Part shown: piece after piece, positions 1 through 7,199 of the stretch
Position numbering within the stretch: the stretch's first letter is position 1
Layout: every line of letters begins with the position of its first letter
Source of the DNA: JAGOBX01 sp036733285
GTDB lineage: Bacteria; JAGOBX01
Length of the DNA: 10,633 bases
Reading direction: 5' to 3'
Assembly (NCBI GenBank): GCA_036733285.1
Contig: DAINAU010000147.1
Span: forward strand, 1-10,633
Program-made: the position numbers and the translations under genes
The notes under the pieces: generated by a model
What the model saw: only the letters and a program-made list of their open reading frames with translations
Told to the model about the DNA's origin: nothing
The model's database searches: none

Positions 1-1
1 A

Positions 2-1372
2 ATGGAAAAGAAAATCGCGGAGCTTGAAACATTGAATAAAACGGCGTCGCAGAAATTATCCGAAGAAAAAAATTCTAATCAGAGATTAATCGAAGAAAAC
101 CGGAATTCGTTATCGAGAATCGCAGAATTAGAATCCCAGCTAAAAAATAATACTCTAAAGATTGATGAATTGACTAAATCATTATCAGCTTCGTCTACAG
201 AAATAAATTCAGTTAAATCTCAAAAACAGCAGTTGGAAGAAAGCCTTAAAAACTATGAAAAAAGCGCGGGTCAATTGATAGCGGAACGCAATACATTAGC
301 GCAAGAAAAGAGCGCGGCGATTCAAGAAAAAAATGCTGTAATTCAAGAAAAAAAGTCAATATTAAACGAAAAATCTGTTTTAGAAAACAAATTAAAACAG
401 CAATTTGACGAATTAACAAAACTTAAGACCGATTATACGGCTCTGCTTGACGAAATGAAAATTAAAATTGAAAAAATTTCCATAGTCGCGGATCAGTTTA
501 AAGAAGAAAATTCCCTGTTGAAAAAACAATATGAGAATATTGAACAAAAATACAAAAATCAGAATTATTTAAACGAGGAAAGAATAAAAGATTTGGAATC
601 AAGGATAGCTTCAAAAGAAAACGAAATAACGAGAATGACTCAAGAACTTGAATCTCAATTAAAAATTGTTCATAACACTCATACCGTTGTGTCGGATTTG
701 AATAAATCTTTGATAGAAACTAAAAACGAATTAAATAAACTACAGGTTTTATACGAGCAAAAAAAACAGGATAATATAGCGTTAACGAATGAAATCGGCG
801 ATAAAACTCAAAATTACAAGGAGATGGAATCCAAACTTAAATCGGCGATTGAAGAGACTGAAAACCAAAAAAGCAATTCATCAAAGTTGAGTTCATCAAT
901 AGTTTCTTTATCTTCAGAATTATCAAAATTAACGGCTGAAAATTCGGAATTAAAACAAACTGTTTCATCTAACGAAGAAAACATAAAGCTGATGAAATCA
1001 AAATTATTGGAGAAAGAAGAAAATATTGCTAAGCATACCGAACAAATTGAAGTCTTGAAAACGCAAACGGACAATTTAAAAAAAGAACTGGAATTGAAAT
1101 CCGATTTGCTTGAAAAATCGCCGGAGAAATCAAAGATAGTAATTGATTTTGAAAAACAGCTTAAGAAATACGGCGAAGATTTGAAACAATTTTCAAATGA
1201 GAATACCGCATTGAAAGATAAATTAAAGAAAATAGAAGCGGAATATAACATCTCAAAAAAAACGCTTGATGAAAAAGAAAACACGCTTAAAGCGCTTGAA
1301 AAATTGAACAAGAATTTGAAACGAGAACTCGAATTGACTTTAATGGAACTCAATAAAATAAAAGGAGAATAA
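2..1372 (+). CDS. Long coiled-coil protein, possibly 5'-truncated by the window edge
   Basis: The 456 residues are almost entirely charged and heptad-patterned (Leu/Ile spaced 3-4 apart among Glu, Lys, Gln, Asn and Ser), from the first residue to the last. This predicts a long alpha-helical coiled coil of the SMC-arm/myosin-tail type. I see no signal peptide, membrane helix, Walker motif or globular domain, so it is probably a cytoplasmic structural or scaffolding protein. Residues 102-129 hold four successive heptads each beginning with EK. The first codon in view is ATG at position 2, but with only one base upstream neither a ribosome site nor an in-frame extension can be judged. The true protein may be longer and may carry an N-terminal domain outside the window. 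The stop is 8 nt before the next gene, which suggests co-transcription with the HEAT/STAS and helicase genes. No specific family is recognised. Similarity searches with such sequences are misleading because any coiled coil will match. Confidence 0.8.
   Translation: MEKKIAELETLNKTASQKLSEEKNSNQRLIEENRNSLSRIAELESQLKNNTLKIDELTKSLSASSTEINSVKSQKQQLEESLKNYEKSAGQLIAERNTLAQEKSAAIQEKNAVIQEKKSILNEKSVLENKLKQQFDELTKLKTDYTALLDEMKIKIEKISIVADQFKEENSLLKKQYENIEQKYKNQNYLNEERIKDLESRIASKENEITRMTQELESQLKIVHNTHTVVSDLNKSLIETKNELNKLQVLYEQKKQDNIALTNEIGDKTQNYKEMESKLKSAIEETENQKSNSSKLSSSIVSLSSELSKLTAENSELKQTVSSNEENIKLMKSKLLEKEENIAKHTEQIEVLKTQTDNLKKELELKSDLLEKSPEKSKIVIDFEKQLKKYGEDLKQFSNENTALKDKLKKIEAEYNISKKTLDEKENTLKALEKLNKNLKRELELTLMELNKIKGE
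320..354 (+). repeat. 21-nt tandem duplication equal to one coiled-coil heptad
   Basis: The 14-mer attcaagaaaaaaa occurs at 320-333 and again at 341-354, a period of 21 nt or exactly seven codons. In protein this falls in the series EKSAAIQ, EKNAVIQ, EKKSILN, EKSVLEN (residues 102-129). The nucleotide identity suggests recent in-frame duplication of a heptad by slippage rather than convergence alone. Confidence 0.6.
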
Positions 1373-1383
1373 TTAGTTTTTTG
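1364..1383 (+). promoter_or_regulatory. Shine-Dalgarno GGAG and TTG start of the HEAT/STAS gene
   Basis: GGAG at 1364-1367 sits at the end of the preceding coiled-coil gene, 13 nt before the TTG at 1381. No ATG or GTG lies near the start of the frame, and the following residues run directly into the conserved-looking helical region. TTG is therefore the best start, although the spacer is longer than ideal. Confidence 0.5.
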
Positions 1384-2160
1384 AAAATCGAACAATCAAA
1401 AGTTATATTAGCGATAAAACAGATAGCGGGGAGTTCGGCTCCCGATAAAATTGACAAACTTCAGAAAATAATAAAAAACCCTCATTATAACGATAATATA
1501 AGAACTCAGTGCATAATAGAACTCGGCAATTTGAAATCGCAAATCAGTTTAAGGTTTTTACTTAATCAGTTAAAGGAAGAAAAAGAAACCTTAAAAGAAC
1601 AGGCGGTTTGGGCGATAGGCGAAATCAATAATCCGCAAGCATATAACGAATTAAAAAACATATTGCTTGATAAAGAAGCGACGGCGGATTTAAGGATAGC
1701 CACGGCGCTCGCATTATATAACATGGGATATAAGAAAGAAGTCGAGCCGGTATTAAATATGCTGAAGAATAAGTATAAGCGCAAGAAAAAAAACGCAAAA
1801 ATAAAAGATGAAAACGCGATAGTAGAAGTAGAAAATTTAATTCCATATATTGAATATAAAACGAGAATAGTTTTTATTTTACTTGGCAGGATAACAGACG
1901 AGCATATAGACAGACTGATTAAAACGATAGAGGTTTTATTTTCAAAAAACAAAGAAAAGGATTTTTATTTTGATTTTACGGAAACCGACGAACTTAGGCT
2001 TCAACAATTGAAAGCATTATACAGATACTCGATGGATAATCGGGAATTTTTTAATAAATTGACGTTTATATCGGAAGATGAAAAAATAATTAACGTGATA
2101 AAAGACAGCGGTTTTTTTAAGACTAACGGATTTATAAAGGAATTACAGATAAATGATTAA
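1381..2160 (+). CDS. HEAT-repeat protein with C-terminal STAS-like domain
   Basis: This is a predicted cytoplasmic protein of 259 residues. Residues about 22-125 form paired amphipathic helices typical of HEAT repeats (for example RTQCIIELGNLKS, LKEQAVWAIGEINN and LRIATALALYNMGY), a protein-protein docking scaffold. A lysine-rich stretch (about 130-142) follows. Residues about 161-246 then show an alternating strand/helix order that matches a STAS domain: strand RIVFILLGRI, helix TDEHIDRLIKTIEVLF, strand DFYFDFTETDEL, helix LQQLKALYRYS, strand KLTFIS and helix EKIINVIKDSG. In STAS anti-sigma-factor antagonists the third strand is followed by Asp-Ser, where Ser is phosphorylated. Here that position reads Asp-Glu, so classical phospho-switching is unlikely. 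The start is TTG. The gene follows the coiled-coil gene by 8 nt and overlaps pcrA by 8 nt, so translation is probably coupled. HEAT repeats are fairly secure; STAS is my inference from fold pattern alone. Confidence 0.8.
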   Translation: MKIEQSKVILAIKQIAGSSAPDKIDKLQKIIKNPHYNDNIRTQCIIELGNLKSQISLRFLLNQLKEEKETLKEQAVWAIGEINNPQAYNELKNILLDKEATADLRIATALALYNMGYKKEVEPVLNMLKNKYKRKKKNAKIKDENAIVEVENLIPYIEYKTRIVFILLGRITDEHIDRLIKTIEVLFSKNKEKDFYFDFTETDELRLQQLKALYRYSMDNREFFNKLTFISEDEKIINVIKDSGFFKTNGFIKELQIND

Positions 2161-4498
2161 TTTTAAGGAAGTATTAAACAACGAGCAATATAAAGCGGTT
2201 ACCCATAAAGACGGGCCGGTATTAATATTTGCCGGAGCCGGCAGCGGAAAAACGAGAGTTATAACATACCGCATATACAATTTAATTCAGAACGAGGGAG
2301 TGAATCCCGGCGCCATACTCGCGGTTACGTTCACGAACAAAGCCGCGGAAGAAATGCGCGGAAGAGTCGAATATTTGTTAGGATACAAATCATTCGCAAC
2401 GGTAAGCACATTTCATTCGCTCGGATTAAAGATATTAAAATATTACGGAAAAGATATAGGATTAAAATCAGGATTTATAATTTACGACGACGACGATCAG
2501 GAGCAATTGATAAAAAAAATCCTAAAGCGTTCGAATATCGACATAAAAGAATTCAAACCTTCGGCGTATCAGAATAAATTCAATAGATTTAAAGATAATC
2601 TTTATACGATAGAGCTTTTAAAGAATAACGCGGATATGATAACGCTTCCTTCGGAACTTGAAATTTACGAGGAATACGAACGCGAGAAAAAAAGCGCGAA
2701 CGCGCTTGACTTTGCGGATTTGATTTTTAAGACTGTCGAGTTGTTGAAATCGGATTCGCCGTCCGTGAAATATTTAAAATCCAAATATGAATATATTCTT
2801 GTGGACGAATTTCAAGACACTAATATTTCTCAGTATGAATTATTGAAATCTTTATGTTCAACGCGAAATAATATCTGCGTGGTAGGCGACGACGACCAGA
2901 GCATATATTCCTGGCGCGGAGCTATGATGATGAATATATTGAATTTTGAAAAAGATTTTAAGGGAACCAAAATAATCAAACTAGAACAGAACTACAGGTC
3001 CACGCAGAAAATACTCGAGATATCGAATTCAATCGTAAAAAACAATAAAGTCAGAGCCGCCAAAACATTGTTTTCGACAAGACAATTCGGGTCGCCGCCT
3101 ATAATAAAATCTTTATATAACGATTATGAAGAAGCCCAATACGCGGTCGATAAGATAAATGAACTAAAAAAAACCGGCAAATACGATTATAAAGATTTTG
3201 CGATTTTTTTCAGGACAAACAACCAATCGAGAATTTTTGAAGAAAAGTTGAGAGAATACCGTATTCCCCATCTTGTTATAGGAGCGGTAAGTTTTTATAA
3301 CAGAAAAGAGATTAAGGATTTAACCGCATATCTTAAATTTTTTGTTAATCCTGACGATAATATAAGTTTGTTAAGAATTATCAATACGCCTAAACGTAAT
3401 ATCGGCGACGCGACAATGGAAAAAATAAGCGCGGCTGCGGCGGCTAAATCGACAAGCGCATACAAAATTATTTTAGATATTGACAACGTCGAATCGTTGA
3501 ATTCGGGAACAAAATTGAAGTTAAAAAATTTTGCCGCTCAGATGAATCCGTTTATTGAGCGGGCGTCGGCTGAAAGCGTCGATACTCTGATTACTGATTT
3601 AGTTGAAGAAATAAGATACAGAGAATTAATGGAAGAATCCGAAGACGTAAGAGATAACGCTCGAGTAGATAATATAGACGAATTTGTAAATTCGGCTTGC
3701 GAGTTTGTCAGGAAAAACGGCACTAATTCTGAAAACGAAGAGGAAGAAAAAACCGAGGCGGAATTAGGAGGCGAAAGTTTTGGAGGCGTAAAAACCTCTG
3801 ATTTTCTGGAAAAAATAACGTTATTCAGCGAAACAGATAAAATAGACGAATCGAAAAATTATGTGAGTATTATGACATATCACTGCGCCAAAGGGCTCGA
3901 GTTTCCGGTTGTATTTATGGTCGGCATAGAAGAAGAAATACTTCCGCATTATAATGCGCTGGCTTCAGACGACGCTTCGAGAATTGAAGAAGAGCGCAGA
4001 TTATGTTATGTTGGGATTACAAGAGCGAAAGATATAATCTATTTAACGCATACTTTACAGCGGTTCAAATTCGGAGACACTATTTATCCGAAGGTTTCGA
4101 GATTTATTCTTGAAGCGTATCCGCAATATGTTCCCGATTATAGAAAATCTGGCGTTTCGAGTTATTTCAGCGAGGAGCGGAATGTAAATAGAACGCGCGG
4201 ATTTAATAGGGGCAACGGCGGCAGTTATGAACGGAGCGGTTTTGAAAACCGCGGTTCTGGAAGTTATAGAACTGAAAACCGGGCGGCAGGAAGAAGAACT
4301 GAACGGGAAGAACGTCAAAGCCCGCAGTCTAATATAACTTCAAAACAACTGAGAGAAAACGTTAAAGTGATTCATCCGAAATTCGGTCCGGGCAAGGTGC
4401 TGTGGATTAGCGAAGCCGGAGATAAAATCAAGGTTTCGTTTCCGAAATCGGGCGTAAAATTACTTGCCGCGGAATTCGCGAATTTAAAAATTTTATAA
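2153..4498 (+). CDS. pcrA: ATP-dependent DNA helicase PcrA/UvrD
   Basis: This is an SF1A 3'-5' DNA helicase acting in nucleotide-excision and mismatch repair and in clearing stalled replication or RecA filaments. The motifs in order are: Q motif (LNNEQYKAV, 8-16), Walker A AGAGSGKT (27-34), Ia LAVTFTNKAA (56-65), Ib STFHSL (85-90), II/Walker B DEFQDT (218-223), III VGDDDQSIYSWRGA (244-257), IV QNYRST (279-284), V MTYHCAKGLEF (574-584) and VI EEERRLCYVGITRAK (612-626). Residues about 735-781 are the PcrA-type Tudor-like C-terminal domain (VKVIHPKFGPGKVLW), which separates it from Rep. Oddities are an acidic insert in domain 2B (about 535-550), Cys in motif V, and a Gly/Arg-rich linker at about 688-731. 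The length of 781 is somewhat above the usual PcrA size because of these insertions. AAAGGA at 2136-2141 precedes the ATG by 11 nt, and the gene overlaps its upstream neighbour by 8 nt. It appears intact. Confidence 0.95.
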   Translation: MINFKEVLNNEQYKAVTHKDGPVLIFAGAGSGKTRVITYRIYNLIQNEGVNPGAILAVTFTNKAAEEMRGRVEYLLGYKSFATVSTFHSLGLKILKYYGKDIGLKSGFIIYDDDDQEQLIKKILKRSNIDIKEFKPSAYQNKFNRFKDNLYTIELLKNNADMITLPSELEIYEEYEREKKSANALDFADLIFKTVELLKSDSPSVKYLKSKYEYILVDEFQDTNISQYELLKSLCSTRNNICVVGDDDQSIYSWRGAMMMNILNFEKDFKGTKIIKLEQNYRSTQKILEISNSIVKNNKVRAAKTLFSTRQFGSPPIIKSLYNDYEEAQYAVDKINELKKTGKYDYKDFAIFFRTNNQSRIFEEKLREYRIPHLVIGAVSFYNRKEIKDLTAYLKFFVNPDDNISLLRIINTPKRNIGDATMEKISAAAAAKSTSAYKIILDIDNVESLNSGTKLKLKNFAAQMNPFIERASAESVDTLITDLVEEIRYRELMEESEDVRDNARVDNIDEFVNSACEFVRKNGTNSENEEEEKTEAELGGESFGGVKTSDFLEKITLFSETDKIDESKNYVSIMTYHCAKGLEFPVVFMVGIEEEILPHYNALASDDASRIEEERRLCYVGITRAKDIIYLTHTLQRFKFGDTIYPKVSRFILEAYPQYVPDYRKSGVSSYFSEERNVNRTRGFNRGNGGSYERSGFENRGSGSYRTENRAAGRRTEREERQSPQSNITSKQLRENVKVIHPKFGPGKVLWISEAGDKIKVSFPKSGVKLLAAEFANLKIL
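4236..4252. repeat. 17-nt palindrome inside the helicase linker coding sequence
   Basis: GCGGTTTT and AAAACCGC flank a single central G, giving a near-perfect palindrome that could fold as a 7-bp hairpin with a 3-nt loop. It lies in the part of pcrA that codes for the Gly/Arg linker, where GSYERSGFENR and GSYRTENR are degenerate protein repeats. It may be a by-product of that repeat expansion. No U-tract follows, so it is not a terminator. Confidence 0.45.
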
Positions 4499-4530
4499 AG
4501 ATATTTTATTATTATTCGAGGAAAAATAGT

Positions 4531-4568
4531 TACTATTCAGGCGCTTTTAAAAATAAGACCGAATAGTA
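4531..4568 (+). other. Hairpin downstream of pcrA
   Basis: TACTATTCAGG (4531-4541) can pair with CCGAATAGTA (4559-4568), giving 10 bp with one bulged A and a 17-nt loop. Its 3' arm overlaps bases that weakly extend the neighbouring inverted repeat, so the two structures compete at that edge. No run of T follows, which argues against an intrinsic terminator. It could stabilise the pcrA transcript 3' end. Confidence 0.4.
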
Positions 4569-4571
4569 TAG

Positions 4572-4662
4572 CGTTCTAAAAATAACTTGAATTAAATTTT
4601 GCTTATAAAGGCGAAATTTACAATATTGACAAATAATCGTTTTTAATGTTATTTTTAGAACG
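4572..4662. repeat. 15-bp perfect inverted repeat spanning the promoter region
   Basis: CGTTCTAAAAATAAC at 4572-4586 is the exact reverse complement of GTTATTTTTAGAACG at 4648-4662, with 61 nt between the arms. Outside the arms, pairing continues imperfectly (GTAT at 4566-4569 with ATAC at 4663-4666, then a mismatch and two more pairs). The right arm covers the candidate -10 and the likely transcription start of the hydrolase gene. Possible meanings are two binding sites for one repressor with DNA looping, a long RNA stem on read-through transcripts, or the terminal repeats of a small non-autonomous element of about 110 bp. The sequence alone does not choose between them. Confidence 0.65.
4626..4655 (+). 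promoter_or_regulatory. Candidate sigma-70-type promoter for the hydrolase gene
   Basis: TTGACA at 4626-4631 is a perfect -35 hexamer. TATTTT at 4650-4655 is a four-of-six -10 match at an 18-nt spacing. Transcription would start near 4662, giving a leader of about 27 nt before the ATG at 4689. The -10 lies within the right arm of the inverted repeat, so a protein bound there would block the promoter. The hexamer match is good, but AT-rich DNA yields many chance -10 matches. Confidence 0.45.
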
Positions 4663-4688
4663 ATACAATAGTTAGTATTTTTGAAATT

Positions 4689-5588
4689 ATGAAAAAAATT
4701 GTAATTATTATTTTGGCGCTTTTATTACAGTCGGGCGTTTTATTCGCAGAATTAAAGTTCGCGGATTTGCAGAATGTTTTTCCTGCAAATCTCAAGAATA
4801 AAAATATACCGGTTTCAAATTTTATAGTAGAATATTCGAGCAAGTATAATAACGACGTTCAGATAGACAGCGTTTATTATTATGCGGATAACCTGAAAAT
4901 TTACGGTTTGTTATACAGGCCGGTTAAGAAAAAAATTATCGCCGGAATCGTGATAGCTCACGGATATTATCCGCCGGAGTCGTATTATCAAGGACAGGGA
5001 ACGCTGTCGACAGGAATAAAACTCGCCGAATCCGGTTTTATAACGATTGTTCCAGATTATAGAGGATATTATAAATCGCAGGGAGGAGCTTCATATCCGT
5101 ATCCCGGCGAAAGCATAGACGTAATATCCGCCGCGAAAACTTTGAAAATAAAATACGATTTGAACAAAATATATTTGATAGGTTATAGCTGGGGCGGCGG
5201 AATAGCGGCTACGGCGGCGGAGATTTCAGATATGTTCAATAAACTTGTTTTATATTATCCTCAGCTTGGAGGCGTTGAAATCAATCAGCGCGAGTTTTCA
5301 GCGCTAAAAAACAATAATCAGGTAAAATTGACCGGACGAGAAATACTTGATTTTTTTAAGGGCAAATCTCCTTTGTATAACTGTTCTCTTATAAATATTC
5401 CCGTCTTGATTTTTCACGGAAAAAAAGACGTTACCGTGAAACTCGAACAGCCGGAAAAACTTGTGGAGCTTATGAAACGCTCGGGTAAAAAAGTCGAGAT
5501 GATTGTCTATGACGAATACGGTCACGCGTTTGCCGACGGTCCGGACAATAAAAGCTGGAATAAACTCGTCTCTTTTTTGAAACAATAA
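4689..5588 (+). CDS. Exported alpha/beta hydrolase (prolyl-oligopeptidase/esterase-like)
   Basis: This protein of 299 residues has a clear Sec signal peptide: a Lys-Lys start, a hydrophobic core (residues 4-14) and a probable signal peptidase I site after LFA (20/21). No lipobox Cys is present, so the mature enzyme should be soluble outside the cytoplasmic membrane. The alpha/beta-hydrolase landmarks are the oxyanion region IAHGYY (89-94), PDYRG (112-116), the nucleophile elbow GYSWGG with Ser167, the acid in HGKKD (Asp247) and the histidine in YGHAF (His279). The triad Ser-Asp-His is therefore complete. The nearest general groups are S9 peptidase, dienelactone-hydrolase and acyl-esterase types. 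The substrate cannot be told. There is no evident Shine-Dalgarno before the ATG; the short leader begins in the inverted-repeat region. The gene is the first of a closely spaced series and is followed after 8 nt by the membrane-protein gene. Confidence 0.88.
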   Translation: MKKIVIIILALLLQSGVLFAELKFADLQNVFPANLKNKNIPVSNFIVEYSSKYNNDVQIDSVYYYADNLKIYGLLYRPVKKKIIAGIVIAHGYYPPESYYQGQGTLSTGIKLAESGFITIVPDYRGYYKSQGGASYPYPGESIDVISAAKTLKIKYDLNKIYLIGYSWGGGIAATAAEISDMFNKLVLYYPQLGGVEINQREFSALKNNNQVKLTGREILDFFKGKSPLYNCSLINIPVLIFHGKKDVTVKLEQPEKLVELMKRSGKKVEMIVYDEYGHAFADGPDNKSWNKLVSFLKQ

Positions 5589-5596
5589 AAATCAAT

Positions 5597-7195
5597 ATGA
5601 ACGGTTCAAATTCAAATTCAAATTCAATTTCCAAATTTAATTTTTTTATTATACTCATATTTTGCTCCTTATCGTTTTTTTACATTTCATATAATTATAG
5701 TTTTGACGCGGTGGGTCATTCAATTTCGGTTGAATCCTCGAATTATAAAGAAATTTTTCATCCTTATCATTTGACATATACGTTTTTATTATTTTTATTT
5801 TATAAAATTTTAAACGTATTTTCAATCTTTCCAGCTATTTTGACAGGTCAGATTTTATCTATGGTATTCGCGGCATATTCGATTTATTTATTCGGGACAA
5901 TAGTAAAATCTCTTATAAAGGATGAATTTTTATCGGTTTTATCAGTATTTACTTTTACGTTCAGCTATTGGTTCTGGTATTACAGTATGGACGCGGAACT
6001 GCATATCCCGAATATGTTTTTTACTCTGCTTGCAATAAAATTTTTTATTGATTATTATAAAAATCCTACGGCAAAAAAATTGATATTTTGCGCGGCGATA
6101 AACAGTTTTTTAGTAATATTTCATCAGATGAATCTTCTGATTTTCGGTCTTTCATTTTTATTTTGTTACGATTATTATTCGGAAAAGCGAAAAGCTTTTT
6201 TCATCTGGGCGGTTAGTTTTGCGGTTATAACCGTTTGCCCGTATGTTTTAATTCCCAAATATATTTTTGGAATAACGGATTTTAACGGATTACTCGAATG
6301 GCTCACGCGGTATCAGTCAAAGGGATACTGGTCGAATATAACGGACAATTACTTTTTAGATTCGCTTAAAGGATTTTCGTTTGCGCTAACGGGCGGCGGC
6401 AAATTCAAACTAATAATTAATTCCGCTATGGTTATCAGTATGATATTATATTATATAAATAAAATGCTAATAAGAAAAATCGACAGAATAGAATTATATA
6501 TTTTCAGCGTTTTTATTTTTTATGCCGGAATAGTTATTTACTGGCATCCGTCGAATCCTGAAAACTGGTGGGCTATAGTTTCGTTTAATATTTTATTTTA
6601 TAAAATGGCGGAAGCGGTGAAATACAATTCAAAAATCGCTACCGGAATTAATTTAGGCTCTAAAAACGCTAAATCGGTTTTATGGATTTTAATAGGAATT
6701 TGCTTTACATTAATTATTTTTGGTTTTAAACTTTTAGCAAGCAGGATTTTAAAACTATTCTTAATTATATGGGCGATATATAGTTTTAACGCCGTCTTAA
6801 ACGGATATATAATAAAATATCACGATAAAGAAAAAAATCCTTCTTTCAAAATTATCAGCCGGATAAACAATATTTATGCGGACGGCGATTTTGTAATTGG
6901 ACTTGGCGAAGGATATTTGGGAAATCTAAACGTATATTTAAAATATTTCACGAAAATTAATTATTCAACAATGGCAATCGAGTTGGATTTGAATTCAGGT
7001 TCAATCGAAAAAACGTTTAATTCGATTGAAAAAAAAGTTAAAGAATCAAGCGGCAAAGTTATATTATTGCCGGATTTAACCGATTCTGACGGAGTAATTC
7101 AATTGTCAAAAATGCACAGAGTTCCGGGATTAAAAAATTCGATAGATAGTTTTATTGAAAAAATCGGCAAAGAAAAAATAGTTTTAAATTATTAA
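5597..7195 (+). CDS. Polytopic membrane protein, GT-C glycosyltransferase-like
   Basis: The 532 residues contain about 11-13 hydrophobic segments, roughly at 15-34, 60-79, 80-105, 111-130, 137-153, 161-177, 178-191, 200-220, 271-290, 299-316, 325-340, 361-381 and 384-401. A soluble C-terminal portion follows (about 405-532). Features recalling GT-C enzymes of the DUF2723/PMT type are HPYHLTY (55-61) after the first non-cytoplasmic loop, and YWFWYYSMDAELH (124-136), which resembles the family's Trp-rich segment followed by an acidic residue and a helix. HPSNPENWW (317-325) lies in a late loop. Such enzymes transfer sugars from polyprenyl-phosphate donors to outer-face acceptors, but no catalytic residue can be assigned here. 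The start lies 8 nt after the hydrolase stop with no clear ribosome site. The first residues (SNSNSNS) come from a short tandem repeat. The C-terminal part may be a soluble lid; I cannot name it. Confidence 0.8.
   Translation: MNGSNSNSNSISKFNFFIILIFCSLSFFYISYNYSFDAVGHSISVESSNYKEIFHPYHLTYTFLLFLFYKILNVFSIFPAILTGQILSMVFAAYSIYLFGTIVKSLIKDEFLSVLSVFTFTFSYWFWYYSMDAELHIPNMFFTLLAIKFFIDYYKNPTAKKLIFCAAINSFLVIFHQMNLLIFGLSFLFCYDYYSEKRKAFFIWAVSFAVITVCPYVLIPKYIFGITDFNGLLEWLTRYQSKGYWSNITDNYFLDSLKGFSFALTGGGKFKLIINSAMVISMILYYINKMLIRKIDRIELYIFSVFIFYAGIVIYWHPSNPENWWAIVSFNILFYKMAEAVKYNSKIATGINLGSKNAKSVLWILIGICFTLIIFGFKLLASRILKLFLIIWAIYSFNAVLNGYIIKYHDKEKNPSFKIISRINNIYADGDFVIGLGEGYLGNLNVYLKYFTKINYSTMAIELDLNSGSIEKTFNSIEKKVKESSGKVILLPDLTDSDGVIQLSKMHRVPGLKNSIDSFIEKIGKEKIVLNY
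5605..5628 (+). repeat. Hexanucleotide tandem repeat at the 5' end of the membrane-protein gene
   Basis: TTCAAA is present in three perfect copies (5605-5622), followed by TTCAAT. It encodes alternating Ser-Asn at residues 4-10, just before the first membrane helix. The unit is six bases, so copy-number change would add or remove Ser-Asn pairs without shifting the frame. Confidence 0.65.
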
Positions 7196-7199
7196 TGAA

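Larger units (their letters stand above)
4499..4688. other. Intergenic region between pcrA and the hydrolase gene
   Basis: This 190-nt AT-rich gap has no plausible coding sequence. It contains a hairpin (4531-4568), a long spaced inverted repeat (4572-4586 with 4648-4662) and a promoter-like pair of hexamers (4626-4655). I found no convincing intrinsic terminator for the upstream pcrA unit: neither hairpin is followed by a U-tract. Confidence 0.7.

Noticed and set aside
814..1395. Antisense open frame of 193 codons opposite the coiled-coil gene
   Set aside because: Its Ser/Phe-rich composition is what the reverse of Glu/Lys/Leu/Asn-rich codons produces. No domain is visible and the sense frame explains the sequence.
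1566..1952. Antisense open frame of 128 codons opposite the HEAT/STAS gene
   Set aside because: It is hydrophobic only as a mirror of the charged helices on the + strand, with no ribosome site and no recognisable protein.
4531..4568. Hairpin as the intrinsic terminator of pcrA
   Set aside because: No T-run follows the stem; the next bases are tatagcgttc. It is retained only as a hairpin.
4561..4672. Insertion sequence or MITE
   Set aside because: The inverted arms are suggestive, but I see no target-site duplication and no transposase, and copy number is unknown. It is therefore listed only as an inverted repeat.
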